In this document: in pieces, positions 55,443 to 64,000 of the stretch
How the letters are laid out: every line of letters starts with the position of its first letter
Position numbering within the stretch: position 1 is the first letter of the stretch
Origin: Limimaricola cinnabarinus
GTDB taxonomy: Bacteria > Pseudomonadota > Alphaproteobacteria > Rhodobacterales > Rhodobacteraceae
NCBI RefSeq assembly: GCF_002723615.1
Contig: NZ_KZ304951.1
Coordinates: 517,344 to 581,343, forward strand
Length of the DNA: 64,000 bases
Direction: 5' to 3'
Program-made: the position numbers and the translations under genes
Notes under the pieces: generated by a model
Told to the model about the DNA's origin: nothing
Seen by the model: the letters and a program-made list of their open reading frames with translations, nothing else
Database searches by the model: none

Positions 55443-56312
55443 TCAGATCCATTCGCCCCGCACAAGCTGACGATAGATCGCCGAAAGCCAGTTGTCGCCG
55501 CTGGCCTCCATCGAGAGCCCCTGCCCGGTCAGCAGGCGGTAGCTGTCCTCGTACCAATCGGTGCCGCGGTAGTTGTAGCCCAGGATCGCGCCGGCGGTCT
55601 GCGCCTCCTCGACGAGGCCGAGCGAGAGGTAGGTCTCGACCAGGCGGTGCAGCGCCTCGGCGGTGTGGCTCGTGGTCTGGAATTCCTCGACCACGACGCG
55701 GAAGCGGCGCGCGGCGGCGGCGTAGTGATCGCGCTTGAGGTAGTAGCGCCCGATCTCCATCTCCTTGCCGGCGAGATGGTCGAAGGCGAGGTCGAACTTG
55801 AGCTTGGCCTCGGCGGCGTAGCTGCTGTCGGGATATTGCTCGATCACCGCGCGCAGCGCCTGCAGCGCCTGGAAGGTCAGCCCCTGGTCGCGGCCGATGT
55901 CGTCGATCTGATCGTAATAGCTCAGCGCCAGAAGATACTGCGCATAGGCCGCATCCTCGGAGGTCGGGTAGAAATCGAGATAGCGCTGGGCGCTGGCGCG
56001 GCTGTCGTCATAGGCGCCGTCCTTGTGCAGCGCGAAGGCCTGCATGATCAGGCCGCGCTTGGCCCATTCCGAATAGGGGTAGAGCCGCTCGATCTCGCCG
56101 AAATAGAAGGCCGCGTCCTCGGCCGCGCCGCTTTCGAGGCTGGCCTCGCCCTGCTGGTAGATCTGCACCGCGTCGAGCTGTTCGAGCGCCGCCGGATCGA
56201 GACGCTCGGACGGGCTGCCGCAACCGGCCAGAAGCCCCAAGGCCAATATCAGGCCCAAGCTGGCCCGTGTTCCGCTGCCTGCCATCCGCGCGTCCTGCAT
56301 CCTGTCGGTCAT
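55443..56312 (-). CDS. bamD: outer membrane protein assembly factor BamD
   Basis: A lipoprotein of the BAM complex, which folds outer-membrane beta-barrel proteins. The 289-residue precursor has a lipobox LLAGC with Cys31 and then about five tetratricopeptide-like helical pairs: YQQGEASLESGAAEDAAFYFGEIERLYPYSEWAKRGLIMQAFALHKDGAYDDS, and AEAKLKFDLAFDHLAGKEMEIGRYYLKRDHYAAAARRFRVVVEEFQTTSHTAEALHRLVETYLSLGL. It lies between lpxC and recN, the usual order in Rhodobacteraceae. Confidence 0.96.
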   Translation of the reverse strand: MTDRMQDARMAGSGTRASLGLILALGLLAGCGSPSERLDPAALEQLDAVQIYQQGEASLESGAAEDAAFYFGEIERLYPYSEWAKRGLIMQAFALHKDGAYDDSRASAQRYLDFYPTSEDAAYAQYLLALSYYDQIDDIGRDQGLTFQALQALRAVIEQYPDSSYAAEAKLKFDLAFDHLAGKEMEIGRYYLKRDHYAAAARRFRVVVEEFQTTSHTAEALHRLVETYLSLGLVEEAQTAGAILGYNYRGTDWYEDSYRLLTGQGLSMEASGDNWLSAIYRQLVRGEWI

Positions 56313-56431
56313 CTGCCCATCCCGGGGTCGACGCCCCGTTCACGCCCCGCCTCGGGGCCGCTCGACCCCGGGTCTAGCATGAAAAAATCGGGGGCAAAAT
56401 GGCTTTTCCCGCCACGACCGCCGCCACGCGA

Positions 56432-57367
56432 TCAGGCGACGGCGGCGAGGTCGGCGGGCTTCAGGCGGCTGCCCGGCAGGTGGTCTTCGAGGGCCGCGTC
56501 GCAGGTCACGAGGCGCCAGGATTCGGGCCGCTCGAAGAGCGCGCGCAGCAGCCGGTTGGTCATGGCATGACCGGCGCGCAGCCCCTCATAGACGCCGAGG
56601 ATCGGCAGGCCGGCGGTCGCCAGATCGCCCAAGGCGTCGAGCATCTTGTGGCGCACCGCCTCGTCGGGATGGCGCAGCCCGCCGGGGCTGAGCACCTTTG
56701 CGCCATCGACCACCACCGCGTTTTCGAAGGTGCCGCCGAGGGCGAGGCCCTGCGCCTGCATCGCCTCGACATCCGACAGGCGGCAGAAGGTCCGGCTGTC
56801 GCAAAGCTCGCGCAGGAAGGCGCCATTGGCCATGTCGAGCACGCGGCCCTGATGACCGATGGCCGGGTCGGCGAAGTCGATCTCGAAATCGATGACGAGG
56901 CCGCGCGGCGCGTCGCCCTGATGCGGCCGCAGCCGCGCCATCGCCGGTCCGTGCCGGACCTCGACCGTCCGAAGGATCTCGATCGCCTGCAGCGGCGCCT
57001 CCTGGCGGACCAGACCCGCGGCGAGGATCGCGCGCGCGAAGCCCGCGGCGCTGCCGTCGAGTATGGGAACCTCGGGGCCGTCGATCTCGACGAGCGCATT
57101 GTGCACGCCGCAGCCCGAGAGCGCCGCCATCAGATGCTCGATCGTCGAGACAGACACACCGGCGGCGTTGACGATGCGGGTGTTGAGCGGCGAGATCTCC
57201 ACCAGATCCCAGCGCGCCGGCACCAGCCGGTCGAGCCCGACCACGTCCATCCGCCGGAACACGATGCCATGCCCCGCCGGGGCGGGACGCAGGACGAGCC
57301 GGACCGGACGGCCCGAATGGAGCCCGGTGCCGGTGAATCCGACATGTCTGGTCAAGGTGGTCTGCAC
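56432..57367 (-). CDS. lpxC: UDP-3-O-acyl-N-acetylglucosamine deacetylase
   Basis: The committed zinc-dependent step of lipid A synthesis. The 311-residue protein starts at GTG 57367 (VQTTLTRHVGFTGTGLHSGRPV), which removes a non-conserved upstream stretch. The zinc His78 lies in STIEHLMAALSGCG, the other ligands in HKMLDALGDLATAG (His and Asp) and the catalytic His in GLRAGHAMTNRLL. DGSAAGFARAI marks the substrate tunnel region. It sits after ftsZ, linking division and outer-membrane synthesis, though an ftsZ terminator lies between them. Confidence 0.97.
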   Translation of the reverse strand: MQTTLTRHVGFTGTGLHSGRPVRLVLRPAPAGHGIVFRRMDVVGLDRLVPARWDLVEISPLNTRIVNAAGVSVSTIEHLMAALSGCGVHNALVEIDGPEVPILDGSAAGFARAILAAGLVRQEAPLQAIEILRTVEVRHGPAMARLRPHQGDAPRGLVIDFEIDFADPAIGHQGRVLDMANGAFLRELCDSRTFCRLSDVEAMQAQGLALGGTFENAVVVDGAKVLSPGGLRHPDEAVRHKMLDALGDLATAGLPILGVYEGLRAGHAMTNRLLRALFERPESWRLVTCDAALEDHLPGSRLKPADLAAVA

Positions 57368-57511
57368 GTGTTTTCGTCCGATTGAGTCTGGAACTTTTTT
57401 ACAGGGCTGACCTAAGCGCTTGCCCGGCAGGCCACAATTCACTCTTTGCGACAGCATGAAACATGTGGTCCTGAGCACGCAGTCGGGGCGCGAAGCACCT
57501 TGCAAAACAAC

Positions 57512-57535
57512 AAGGGCCGCCCGAAGGCGGCCCTT
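57512..57535 (-). terminator. terminator after ftsZ
   Basis: A 10-bp perfect stem AAGGGCCGCC (57512-57521) with GGCGGCCCTT (57526-57535), closed by CGAA (TTCG on the transcribed minus strand), and followed there by TTGTTTTG. It lies 27 nt beyond the ftsZ stop. Confidence 0.8.
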
Positions 57536-57562
57536 TATGCACAAGGTTTGTGCGGTTTTGCG

Positions 57563-59296
57563 TCAGTTCGCCTGGCGCCGCAAGAAGGCCGGGATCTCGA
57601 TCCGCTCCTGCTCGGGATCGGTCTCGCCGTCATCCTGCCAGTTCGGCGCCTGGCGCGGCTGGGCGGGCTGCTGCTGCTGTTGCGGCTGCGGCCGCTGCGC
57701 CTGCGGCTGCTGGCGCGCGGGCTGCGCGCTGCCGCCGGGCTGCTCGGCCTGGCCGGTCATGCGGTTGATCAGCGAATTGATACCGAAGCGCGGCTGACGG
57801 TCGGCCTCCCCGCCCCGGGCGGGGGCGGCGGGGCTGCGCGGCTCGGCGCGGGGCATCTCGGCCCGCTCGGGCTGCTGCTGCTGGCGCGGCTGGTTCTGCG
57901 AGGCGGCGCGCAGGCGGGCCATCGTGTCGGGCGAGGCGCTGCCACCGGCGCGCGGCGCGGGGGCGACGAAGCTCTCGGGCGCGGGCTCGGCCTGCTGCTG
58001 CGGCGCTTCGCGGCGCGGCTCGTAGGCCGGGGCGGGCAGATCATCCTCGACCTGCGGCTGGAAGCGCTGCTGCGGCTCTTCGCGCGGGGCCGGGCGCCGG
58101 GTGTCGAAGCCCTCGGCATATTCGTCGTCATAGCTCGGCTCGGGCTCGCGGCGGGCCTGCGGCTGGGCCTCGCGGCGCGGCGCGGGGGCCTGGGCGCGCG
58201 GGGCGGTCTGCGGCTGGGCGTCGCGGCGCGGCGGCACCGGGGCGGCGGGGACCTCTTCCTCGGCGGTGACGCGCTCGCGCAGCGGCTCGCTCATCTTGCG
58301 GCGCGGCACCGGCACGTCCTCGGGCTTGGCGAGCGCATCGATGCCGGTGGCGACGACCGAAACGCGCATCCGGCCTTCCATGCCGGTGTCGAGCGTCGAG
58401 CCGACGATGATGTTGGCCTCGGGATCGACCTTCTCGCGGATCTTGTTGGCCGCCTCGTCGAGCTCGAACAGGGTGAGATCGTAGCCGCCGGTGATGTTGA
58501 TGAGCACGCCGCGCGCGCCCTCGAGGCTGATCTCGTCCAGCAGCGGGTTCGCTATAGCCTTCTCGGCCGCCTGCACCGCGCGGTCCTCGCCATCGGCCTC
58601 GCCGGTGCCCATCATCGCCTTGCCCATCTCGTCCATCACCGCGCGCACGTCGGCGAAGTCGAGGTTGATCAGGCCCGGGCGCACCATCAGGTCGGTCACG
58701 CCCTTGACGCCCTGATAGAGCACGTCGTCGGCCAGCGCGAAGGCCTCGGTGAAGGTGGTGTTCTCGTTGGCCAGCCGGAACAGGTTCTGGTTGGGGATGA
58801 TGATCAGCGTGTCGACCACCTTCTGCAGCGCCTCGACGCCGGCCTCGGCCTGCTTCATGCGCTTGCCGCCCTCGAACTGGAACGGCTTGGTGACGACACC
58901 GACGGTCAGCACGCCGAGCTCGCGCGCGGCCTGGGCGATGATCGGCGCGGCGCCGGTGCCGGTGCCGCCGCCCATGCCGGCGGTGATGAAGCACATATGC
59001 GCGCCCGCGAGATGATCGACGATCTCCTCGATCGATTCCTCGGCCGCGGCGGCGCCGACGGTGGCGCGCGCGCCTGCGCCCAGACCTTCGGTGACCTTCA
59101 CGCCCATCTGGATCTTGGCTTCGGCGCGCGACTGCTGCAGCGCCTGCGCGTCGGTGTTGGCGACCACGAACTCGACACCGTCGAGTTCCTTCTCGATCAT
59201 GTTGTTGACCGCGTTGCCACCAGCGCCGCCCACGCCGAAGACGGTGATCCGGGGCTTGAGATCTTCCTGCCCCGGCAGAGAGAGGTTGAGTGCCAT
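57563..59296 (-). CDS. ftsZ: cell division protein FtsZ
   Basis: The tubulin-like GTPase that forms the division ring. The 577-residue protein has the N-terminal [14 protein letters not shown], the signature GGGTGTG at residues 109-115 and the T7 loop [12 protein letters not shown]. The folded part ends near residue 320. It is followed by an unusually long linker of about 235 residues rich in Pro, Gln, Arg and Ala, as in other Rhodobacteraceae, and by the C-terminal anchor peptide [12 protein letters not shown] that binds FtsA and other partners. ATG 59296 starts MALNLSL. Confidence 0.98.
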   Translation of the reverse strand: MALNLSLPGQEDLKPRITVFGVGGAGGNAVNNMIEKELDGVEFVVANTDAQALQQSRAEAKIQMGVKVTEGLGAGARATVGAAAAEESIEEIVDHLAGAHMCFITAGMGGGTGTGAAPIIAQAARELGVLTVGVVTKPFQFEGGKRMKQAEAGVEALQKVVDTLIIIPNQNLFRLANENTTFTEAFALADDVLYQGVKGVTDLMVRPGLINLDFADVRAVMDEMGKAMMGTGEADGEDRAVQAAEKAIANPLLDEISLEGARGVLINITGGYDLTLFELDEAANKIREKVDPEANIIVGSTLDTGMEGRMRVSVVATGIDALAKPEDVPVPRRKMSEPLRERVTAEEEVPAAPVPPRRDAQPQTAPRAQAPAPRREAQPQARREPEPSYDDEYAEGFDTRRPAPREEPQQRFQPQVEDDLPAPAYEPRREAPQQQAEPAPESFVAPAPRAGGSASPDTMARLRAASQNQPRQQQQPERAEMPRAEPRSPAAPARGGEADRQPRFGINSLINRMTGQAEQPGGSAQPARQQPQAQRPQPQQQQQPAQPRQAPNWQDDGETDPEQERIEIPAFLRRQAN

Positions 59297-59474
59297 CGCT
59301 GTCTGCCTGTCCTGAATCTGGCCCGTCCCGCCGGGCGTATTTGCCATTATCTGGCCAAACTTACCCGCGCGCGCTCATATCGTCACGGGGAAACTCGGGC
59401 ATTCTTACTGATTTCTTGTGATTTCCGCAGCGGCGAATATCGCCCCGCCGGGGCGATAAGCGACATCTTGCGTA

Positions 59475-60803
59475 TCACCAGTTGTCCTTGAACCATTTGA
59501 AGGCCCGCTTGAAGGACCGCGCCGAATGGCGTTCGGCGGGCACTTCGAAGTCCCACCACTCGTCCTGCGGATGCGCGGCAAAGAGGCACAATCCAACCGA
59601 ACCGGCGAAGGCCGGGCCGGTCGCCGCCTGTGGCAGGCCCTGCACCCGCAAGGGGCGGCCCAGCCGGACCTGCTGGCCGAGGATGCGCGTCGCCAGACCG
59701 TCGAGGCCGGGGATCTGGCTGCCGCCGCCGGTGAGCACGATCTGTTGGGAGGGCAGATGCTCGAAGCCCGCCGCGTCGAGCCGCTGGCGCACCTCCTCGA
59801 GGATCTCCTCGACCCGCGGGCGCATGATGCCGATCAGCTCGGCCCGGCTGACGGTGCGGCGGTCATGCTCCCAATCGCCGGTATCGCCGCCGATCTCGAT
59901 CATCTCGCGGTCATCCATGCCGGTGGCGACCACGCCGCCATAGAAGGTCTTGATCCGCTCGGCGGTGGCCATCGGCACCTGCAGCCCCATCGAAATGTCG
60001 GAGGTGACGTGATCGCCGCCCATGCGCACCGAATCCGCGTAGATCATGTGCTTGCGGATGAAGACCGAGATGCCGGTCGAGCCGCCGCCCATGTCGATGC
60101 AGGCCGCGCCCAGCTCCTGCTCGTCCTCGACGAGGCTGGAGACGCCCGAGACATAGGCCGATGAGGCCAGCCCCGCGACCTCGAGATCGCAGCGCTTGAT
60201 GCAGTAGAGCAGGTTCTCGATCGCGGTGGCATCCACCGTGAGCAGGTGCATGTCGGTGGTCAGCCGCTGGCCGATCTGGCCGCGCGGGTCGGCGAGGCCC
60301 GAGCGGTGGTCGAGCGCGAAGTTCACGGGCTGGGCGTGCAGCACCTCGCGGCCATCGCCGTAATCGGGCATCTCGCAGGCGGCGAGCACGCGGCCGATAT
60401 CGCTGCCGGTGACCTGCCCGCCCTCGACCTCGACCTCGCCGTCGAGCCCGTAGCTGCGCGGGCGGGCGCCAGACAGCGTGGCGATGACGTGATCGACCCG
60501 GACCCCGGCCATCTTCTGCGCCGCCTGCACGGCGGTGCGGATCGCGCGCTCGGTCTCGGCCATGGCCGCGACCTCGCCGAAGGAGACCCCGCGCGAGCGG
60601 GTGGTGGCGGCGCCGATGATGCGGAAGTTGGACTGCCCGGCCATCGAGCCCACGCCGTCGAGCGCGGGCGCGTCACCGTCGAAGCGCAGCACCAGGCAGG
60701 CGATCTTGGAGGTGCCGACGTCGAGAATGGCGATCACGCCCCTCTGCATCGCCGCCTTGCGCATGTGCCGCATCGCCCGCTGCGTCTGGTAGAGCTGCCC
60801 CAT
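59475..60803 (-). CDS. ftsA: cell division protein FtsA
   Basis: The actin-like protein that ties FtsZ to the membrane. The 442-residue protein has VIAILDVGTSKIACLVLRF (phosphate-1 loop) at about residue 23, the 1C domain with SGARPRSYGLDGEVEVEGGQVT, CIDMGGGSTGISVFI (phosphate-2), VLTGGGSQIPGLDGLA, and an amphipathic C-terminal helix SARSFKRAFKWFKDNW that binds the membrane. It lies 21 nt after ftsQ and 178 nt before ftsZ. The extra distance before ftsZ leaves room for an ftsZ promoter, but none was resolved by eye. Confidence 0.98.
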   Translation of the reverse strand: MGQLYQTQRAMRHMRKAAMQRGVIAILDVGTSKIACLVLRFDGDAPALDGVGSMAGQSNFRIIGAATTRSRGVSFGEVAAMAETERAIRTAVQAAQKMAGVRVDHVIATLSGARPRSYGLDGEVEVEGGQVTGSDIGRVLAACEMPDYGDGREVLHAQPVNFALDHRSGLADPRGQIGQRLTTDMHLLTVDATAIENLLYCIKRCDLEVAGLASSAYVSGVSSLVEDEQELGAACIDMGGGSTGISVFIRKHMIYADSVRMGGDHVTSDISMGLQVPMATAERIKTFYGGVVATGMDDREMIEIGGDTGDWEHDRRTVSRAELIGIMRPRVEEILEEVRQRLDAAGFEHLPSQQIVLTGGGSQIPGLDGLATRILGQQVRLGRPLRVQGLPQAATGPAFAGSVGLCLFAAHPQDEWWDFEVPAERHSARSFKRAFKWFKDNW

Positions 60804-60824
60804 CGTTTCGTCCCTGCCCTATAG

Positions 60825-61712
60825 CTAATTGTTTTCGCTGACGCGCCGAAGCCGCACCAACGCCTGCTCGGTCAGCCTTATGGTCGGCCGATCCTCGTTT
60901 CTTATGTCCACCGCCGCGATGTCGCGCGCGAGCATGTCCGCGGCCTCGTCGAAGGCCATGACCCGCTCCAGCGCCGGCACCGCCCCGCGCGCCGGCAGAA
61001 GGATGCGCTGGCCGCGGTCGAGCACGAGATCCCAGCGCCGCTCGCCCATCCGCACCAGCCCGCGCACCCGCGGCGCCACGGGAGCCGCGGCGGCGAACAG
61101 CGCCAGCGCCTCGTCGATCTTCTCGATCGCGCCATCCCCCGCGATCAGCGGCAGGTCGGCGCGGTCCGAGCGCGCGGCGATCATGCCGGTCATCACGCCC
61201 TCGGCATCGACCAGCCGCAGCCCGTCGACATAGCGCCAGACGGCGACCGGCACGCGTTGCGTCACCTCGATCCGCAGTGTGCCACCCGGCTGCACCCGGA
61301 CGGTGGCGTCGGCCACCGCCGTCAGCTCGCGGATGCGGCCGCGGATCTCGGGCAGGTCGAGATCGAAGGAGGAGATCGGCATGGTCTTTGGCAGGAAGCT
61401 CTGGATCGCGGCGGCGAGTGCAGGTTCCGCCCCCTCGATCTCGACCGTGCCGACCATGAATTCGGGGCGCTGCTGCACCGTGGCCTTCAGCCGGTCGATC
61501 TGGGCGGCAAAGGCAGCGCGGTTGTCGGCCTGACCGAACCAGACGCCGCCAATGAGCGCGACGAGGAGCACAGGCAAACCGAAGCGCATGCCGATCCGGA
61601 AGGCGGGCGTCAGCATCAGCCGCTGGTAGCGGTAGCCCCAGCGCGTCGGCGCCGGATCGCGGCGCATGCCGTATTGCGGCTCGCGCCGCAAGAGCGCCTT
61701 CAGCGATCGCAC
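60825..61712 (-). CDS. ftsQ: cell division protein FtsQ
   Basis: A bitopic inner-membrane divisome protein. The 295-residue protein has a basic cytoplasmic N-terminus, a transmembrane segment at about residues 44-62 ([17 protein letters not shown]), a periplasmic POTRA domain ([22 protein letters not shown]) and the FtsQ beta domain with [21 protein letters not shown] and PLIAGDGA. Its start overlaps the ddl stop by 13 bp, the normal coupling in this cluster. Confidence 0.95.
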   Translation of the reverse strand: MRSLKALLRREPQYGMRRDPAPTRWGYRYQRLMLTPAFRIGMRFGLPVLLVALIGGVWFGQADNRAAFAAQIDRLKATVQQRPEFMVGTVEIEGAEPALAAAIQSFLPKTMPISSFDLDLPEIRGRIRELTAVADATVRVQPGGTLRIEVTQRVPVAVWRYVDGLRLVDAEGVMTGMIAARSDRADLPLIAGDGAIEKIDEALALFAAAAPVAPRVRGLVRMGERRWDLVLDRGQRILLPARGAVPALERVMAFDEAADMLARDIAAVDIRNEDRPTIRLTEQALVRLRRVSENN

Positions 61713-62614
61713 GAGGCATCCTCCACCAGAAAGCGGCAGAGATCGGCAAAGGAGATGCCGACCTTCTCGGCCTGCTCGGGCGTGAGCGAGGTCGGCGTCA
61801 TGCCGGGCTGGGTGTTGGTCTCGAGGATGGCGAGCCCGTCGAGGCCCCGCGTCTCGTCCCAGCGGAAATCGGTGCGCGACAGCCCGCGGCAGCCCAGCGC
61901 GCGGTGCGCGCGGCGGGCGTGATCGAGACAGGCCTCGAAGATCTCGCCGGGCAGATCGGCGGGCACCACGTGCCGCGAGCCGCCGGTCTTGTACTTGGCG
62001 TCGTAATCATACCAGCCATCGGTGACGATGTCGGTCACGGTGAGCGCCCGCTCGCCCAGCACCGTGACGGTCAGCTCGCGCCCCGGAAGGAAGGCCTCGA
62101 CCATCACCGTCTCGGGCATGTCGTCCGAGAGCTGCGGCGGGGCCGCGGCGTCCTCGGCCACGATGTAGACGCCGACGCTGGAGCCTTCGTTATAGGGCTT
62201 CACCACGTAAGGCGGCGGCAGGACGTGGCCCGCCATGACCTCGGCCTTGCCGGCGAGCCGGCTTTCGGCCACGGGCAGCCCCTCGGCCCGGAAGACGGCC
62301 TTGGTCGCTTCCTTGTCCATCGCCAGGGCCGAGGCCATCACGCCCGAATGGGTATAGGGGATGCGCTGCCATTCCAGCAGGCCCTGGACGCAGCCATCCT
62401 CGCCCCAGCGGCCATGCAAGGCGTTGAAGACGACATCGGGGGCGTGCTTGCGCAGTTGGTCGATCAGGTCGAGGCCCGCATCGACCTCGATCACCTCGTA
62501 ACCTGCCTGCCGCAAGGCCGCCGCGCATTCGCGCCCCGTGGAAAGAGAGACCTCGCGCTCGGCCGAGGGTCCGCCCATCACCACGGCAACCTTGGGATGT
62601 GTCCCGCTCGACAT
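61700..62614 (-). CDS. ddl: D-alanine-D-alanine ligase
   Basis: Makes the D-Ala-D-Ala dipeptide for peptidoglycan precursors. The 304-residue protein (from ATG 62614) starts [19 protein letters not shown], then [43 protein letters not shown], the ATP-grasp [15 protein letters not shown], and the metal ligands in [17 protein letters not shown]. An in-frame ATG at 62656 would add 14 residues; neither has a strong ribosome site. It follows murB by 97 nt and overlaps ftsQ. Confidence 0.97.
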   Translation of the reverse strand: MSSGTHPKVAVVMGGPSAEREVSLSTGRECAAALRQAGYEVIEVDAGLDLIDQLRKHAPDVVFNALHGRWGEDGCVQGLLEWQRIPYTHSGVMASALAMDKEATKAVFRAEGLPVAESRLAGKAEVMAGHVLPPPYVVKPYNEGSSVGVYIVAEDAAAPPQLSDDMPETVMVEAFLPGRELTVTVLGERALTVTDIVTDGWYDYDAKYKTGGSRHVVPADLPGEIFEACLDHARRAHRALGCRGLSRTDFRWDETRGLDGLAILETNTQPGMTPTSLTPEQAEKVGISFADLCRFLVEDASCDR

Positions 62615-62711
62615 TCCCGCACTGCCCCATTCGCGCACCGCTGAACGGCGCGTCATTGTTGTGGCCCGCCCCGGGCCCGCCCCGCTTTGCGGGGTTCGAA
62701 TTATGCGCTTG

Positions 62712-63647
62712 TCACGCGCCCGGCTCCCCGACCCGCATGATTTCCCATTCTAGCGTCAGGCCCGAATGTTCGTAAACCCTTTTCCGGACCTTCTCGCCAA
62801 GGGCTTCGAGCTCGGCCGCCGTGGCTTCGCCCGCATTGGTGAGAAAGTTCGGGTGCTTTTCGTTCATCACCGCGCCGCCGAGCCGCGCGCCGCGCAGCCC
62901 CGCCGCCTCGATCACCTTCCAGGCCTTCAACTCGTGGCTGTCATCGGCCCGTCCGGTGGAGGAGAACCCGGCGGGGTTGCGGAAGGTGGAGCCCGCGGTG
63001 CGGTCCTTGGTGGGCTGGCTGGCGTCGCGCTTCTCGATCTGCTCGGCCATGCGCGCCTCGAGCGTCTCGGGGTCGCCTTCGGGCGCGTCGAACACCGCCT
63101 CGACGATCACCGCGCCCTCGGGCAGGCGGCTGGAGCGATAGGCCAAGTCGAGCTCGGGGGCGGGCAGCACCTCGATCGCGCCGTCGCGGCGGATCACCGT
63201 CACCTCGCGCAGCGCGTCGGCGACATAAGCGCCGTAGCAGCCCGCATTCATCCGCACCGCGCCGCCGATGGCGCCGGGGATGGTGCGCAGGAAGGTCAGG
63301 TCGCGCCCCGCCTGCGCCGCCTTGCGCGCCACATGCGCATCGAGCGCCGCCGCCCCCGCCCGCACCGTGCCGTCATCGCCGATCTCGATACCATTGAAGC
63401 CGCGGCCGAGCCGGATCACCACGCCGCGCACGCCGCCGTCGCGCACGATCAGGTTCGAGCCGACCCCCATCGGGAAGACCGGGACCGAAGCGTCGAGGCT
63501 TCGCAGGAAATCCGAAAGATCCTCGCGGTCGGCGGGCTGGAACAGCCACTGCGCCGGGCCACCGACGCGCAGCCATGTCAGATCCGACAGCGGGCGATCC
63601 GGCGTCAGCCGCCCCCGCACGGCGGGAAGATCGGCCGCCGCGCTCAT
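62712..63647 (-). CDS. murB: UDP-N-acetylenolpyruvoylglucosamine reductase
   Basis: A flavoenzyme that completes UDP-MurNAc synthesis. The 311-residue protein has [13 protein letters not shown], the FAD-binding [47 protein letters not shown] with the substrate Tyr region, and a later [14 protein letters not shown] block with the catalytic Ser, and [14 protein letters not shown]. This is a type II MurB, without the extra Tyr loop. Its ATG overlaps the stop of the DUF2484 gene. Confidence 0.97.
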   Translation of the reverse strand: MSAAADLPAVRGRLTPDRPLSDLTWLRVGGPAQWLFQPADREDLSDFLRSLDASVPVFPMGVGSNLIVRDGGVRGVVIRLGRGFNGIEIGDDGTVRAGAAALDAHVARKAAQAGRDLTFLRTIPGAIGGAVRMNAGCYGAYVADALREVTVIRRDGAIEVLPAPELDLAYRSSRLPEGAVIVEAVFDAPEGDPETLEARMAEQIEKRDASQPTKDRTAGSTFRNPAGFSSTGRADDSHELKAWKVIEAAGLRGARLGGAVMNEKHPNFLTNAGEATAAELEALGEKVRKRVYEHSGLTLEWEIMRVGEPGA

Positions 63648-63901
63648 TGCGCCAACCGGCGCAGCCGCCCCAGCGCCGCCTTCAGCGGCCAGCGCAGCAT
63701 GGAGGCGCCCGCCGCCATCAGCACCACCCCCGCATTCGGCCCCAGCGCATAGGTCGCCCAGCCCAGAAGCGGCACGCCGACCAGCACGAGCGCCGCGGCA
63801 CAGCTGCGGTGATCGTCGCGCGAGGGCAGCATCGCGGCGAGATTCGCCGCGATCAGCCACAGGCAGGCGGCCAGGAGCGGCAGGGCCTGCGCCCCGCTCA
63901 C
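63644..63901 (-). CDS. DUF2484 family membrane protein
   Basis: An 85-residue protein with about three hydrophobic segments (residues 5-25, 33-50 and 53-70) and a basic C-terminal tail [16 protein letters not shown]. It begins with GTG at 63901 that overlaps the murC stop (GTGA), and its own stop overlaps the murB start. DUF2484 proteins occur in this place in Rhodobacteraceae division clusters; the function is unknown. The double overlap argues that it is made in step with MurC and MurB. Confidence 0.85.
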   Translation of the reverse strand: MSGAQALPLLAACLWLIAANLAAMLPSRDDHRSCAAALVLVGVPLLGWATYALGPNAGVVLMAAGASMLRWPLKAALGRLRRLAQ

Positions 63902-64000
63902 CTGCCCTGCTCCAGCCGCGCGGGCAGCGCCGCGGCCCAGCTGCTGATCGTGCCCGCGCCGAGACAGACCACGATATCGCCGGGCTTGGCCTCCTTGCGC
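63898..64000 (-). CDS. murC: UDP-N-acetylmuramate-L-alanine ligase (3' end only)
   Basis: The last 33 codons and one further base of a gene that enters from the right edge on the minus strand: [29 protein letters not shown] and a stop. GD.V.CLGAG.IS.WA..LP..L is the usual C-terminus of alphaproteobacterial MurC, which adds L-Ala to UDP-MurNAc. It is followed by DUF2484 and murB with overlapping codons. Confidence 0.9.
   Translation of the reverse strand, partial: RKEAKPGDIVVCLGAGTISSWAAALPARLEQGR

Noticed and set aside
53528-55738. A 736-codon plus-strand frame beginning in the low-GC gap
   Set aside because: Most of it is antisense to recN and bamD; only the first 65 codons are outside, with no ribosome site or similarity that I recognise.
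57446-59491. A 681-codon plus-strand frame across ftsZ
   Set aside because: Antisense to ftsZ; the Leu/Arg/Gly-rich product mirrors the Pro/Gln linker codons of FtsZ.

Overview
The window is a high-GC (roughly two-thirds G+C) chromosomal segment that reads as an alphaproteobacterium of the Rhodobacteraceae (Roseobacter/Paracoccus type). The assignment rests on separate nuoC and nuoD genes, the FtsZ with a very long Pro/Gln linker, a DUF2484 gene between murC and murB, the aerobic cobaltochelatase genes cobS and cobT, and an imuA-imuB-dnaE2 SOS cassette preceded by the alphaproteobacterial LexA box GAAC-N7-GAAC. Genes are tightly packed, many with ATGA/GTGA overlaps. No rRNA, tRNA, CRISPR array, integrase or insertion sequence was seen. 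The species cannot be named from this window.

Layout. 1-3.6 kb: start of the nuo (complex I) operon on the minus strand (nuoA-B-C-D, then the beginning of a lipoprotein gene), preceded by a DUF1622 membrane protein and a good sigma70-type promoter. 3.6-8.6 kb: creA-like gene, gph phosphatase, the amino-sugar pair glmU-glmS with a strong terminator, and a lipoprotein. 8.8-14.8 kb: a four-gene overlapping run moaA, waaA (Kdo transferase), a polysaccharide pyruvyl transferase homologue and a GT29 (sialyltransferase)-like protein, then an M20 amidohydrolase and another glycosyltransferase. 14.9-19.6 kb: DUF3422 protein, luciferase-like monooxygenase, an ornithine/lysine decarboxylase with a long leader holding a short upstream ORF, and an RluE-type pseudouridine synthase. 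19.7-26.6 kb: pntA-pntB transhydrogenase, an isoprenylcysteine-methyltransferase-like membrane protein, kynureninase, a degenerate Hint-domain protein and a di-haem cytochrome c peroxidase.

26.7-32.8 kb: the translesion-synthesis cassette imuA-imuB-dnaE2 under one SOS promoter. 32.8-36.8 kb: PuuD-type amidotransferase, glcG-like gene and malate synthase G (glyoxylate use), and a small membrane protein. 36.9-42.0 kb: aminopeptidase N, a DJ-1/PfpI protein, an acyltransferase with unusual motifs, and a lytic-transglycosylase lipoprotein. 42.2-53.3 kb: gatB, DUF4177 and J-domain proteins, an ECF sigma/anti-sigma pair, cobS and cobT, a Xaa-Pro aminopeptidase, DUF427, and a CLC chloride transporter. 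53.7-64 kb: the division and cell-wall cluster on the minus strand: murC (partial), DUF2484, murB, ddl, ftsQ, ftsA, ftsZ, then lpxC, bamD and recN.

The most striking unexplained structure is a 23-bp element, invariant at 20 positions, present five times. Each copy lies 12-50 nt after a stop codon in the sense orientation of the gene it follows. Two copies face each other between dnaE2 and the convergent amidotransferase gene, giving a near-perfect 23-bp stem. Other points of interest are the decarboxylase leader with an 18-residue upstream ORF, the waaA/pyruvyl transferase/GT29-like cassette, and the SOS promoter in which the LexA site overlaps the -10 box.
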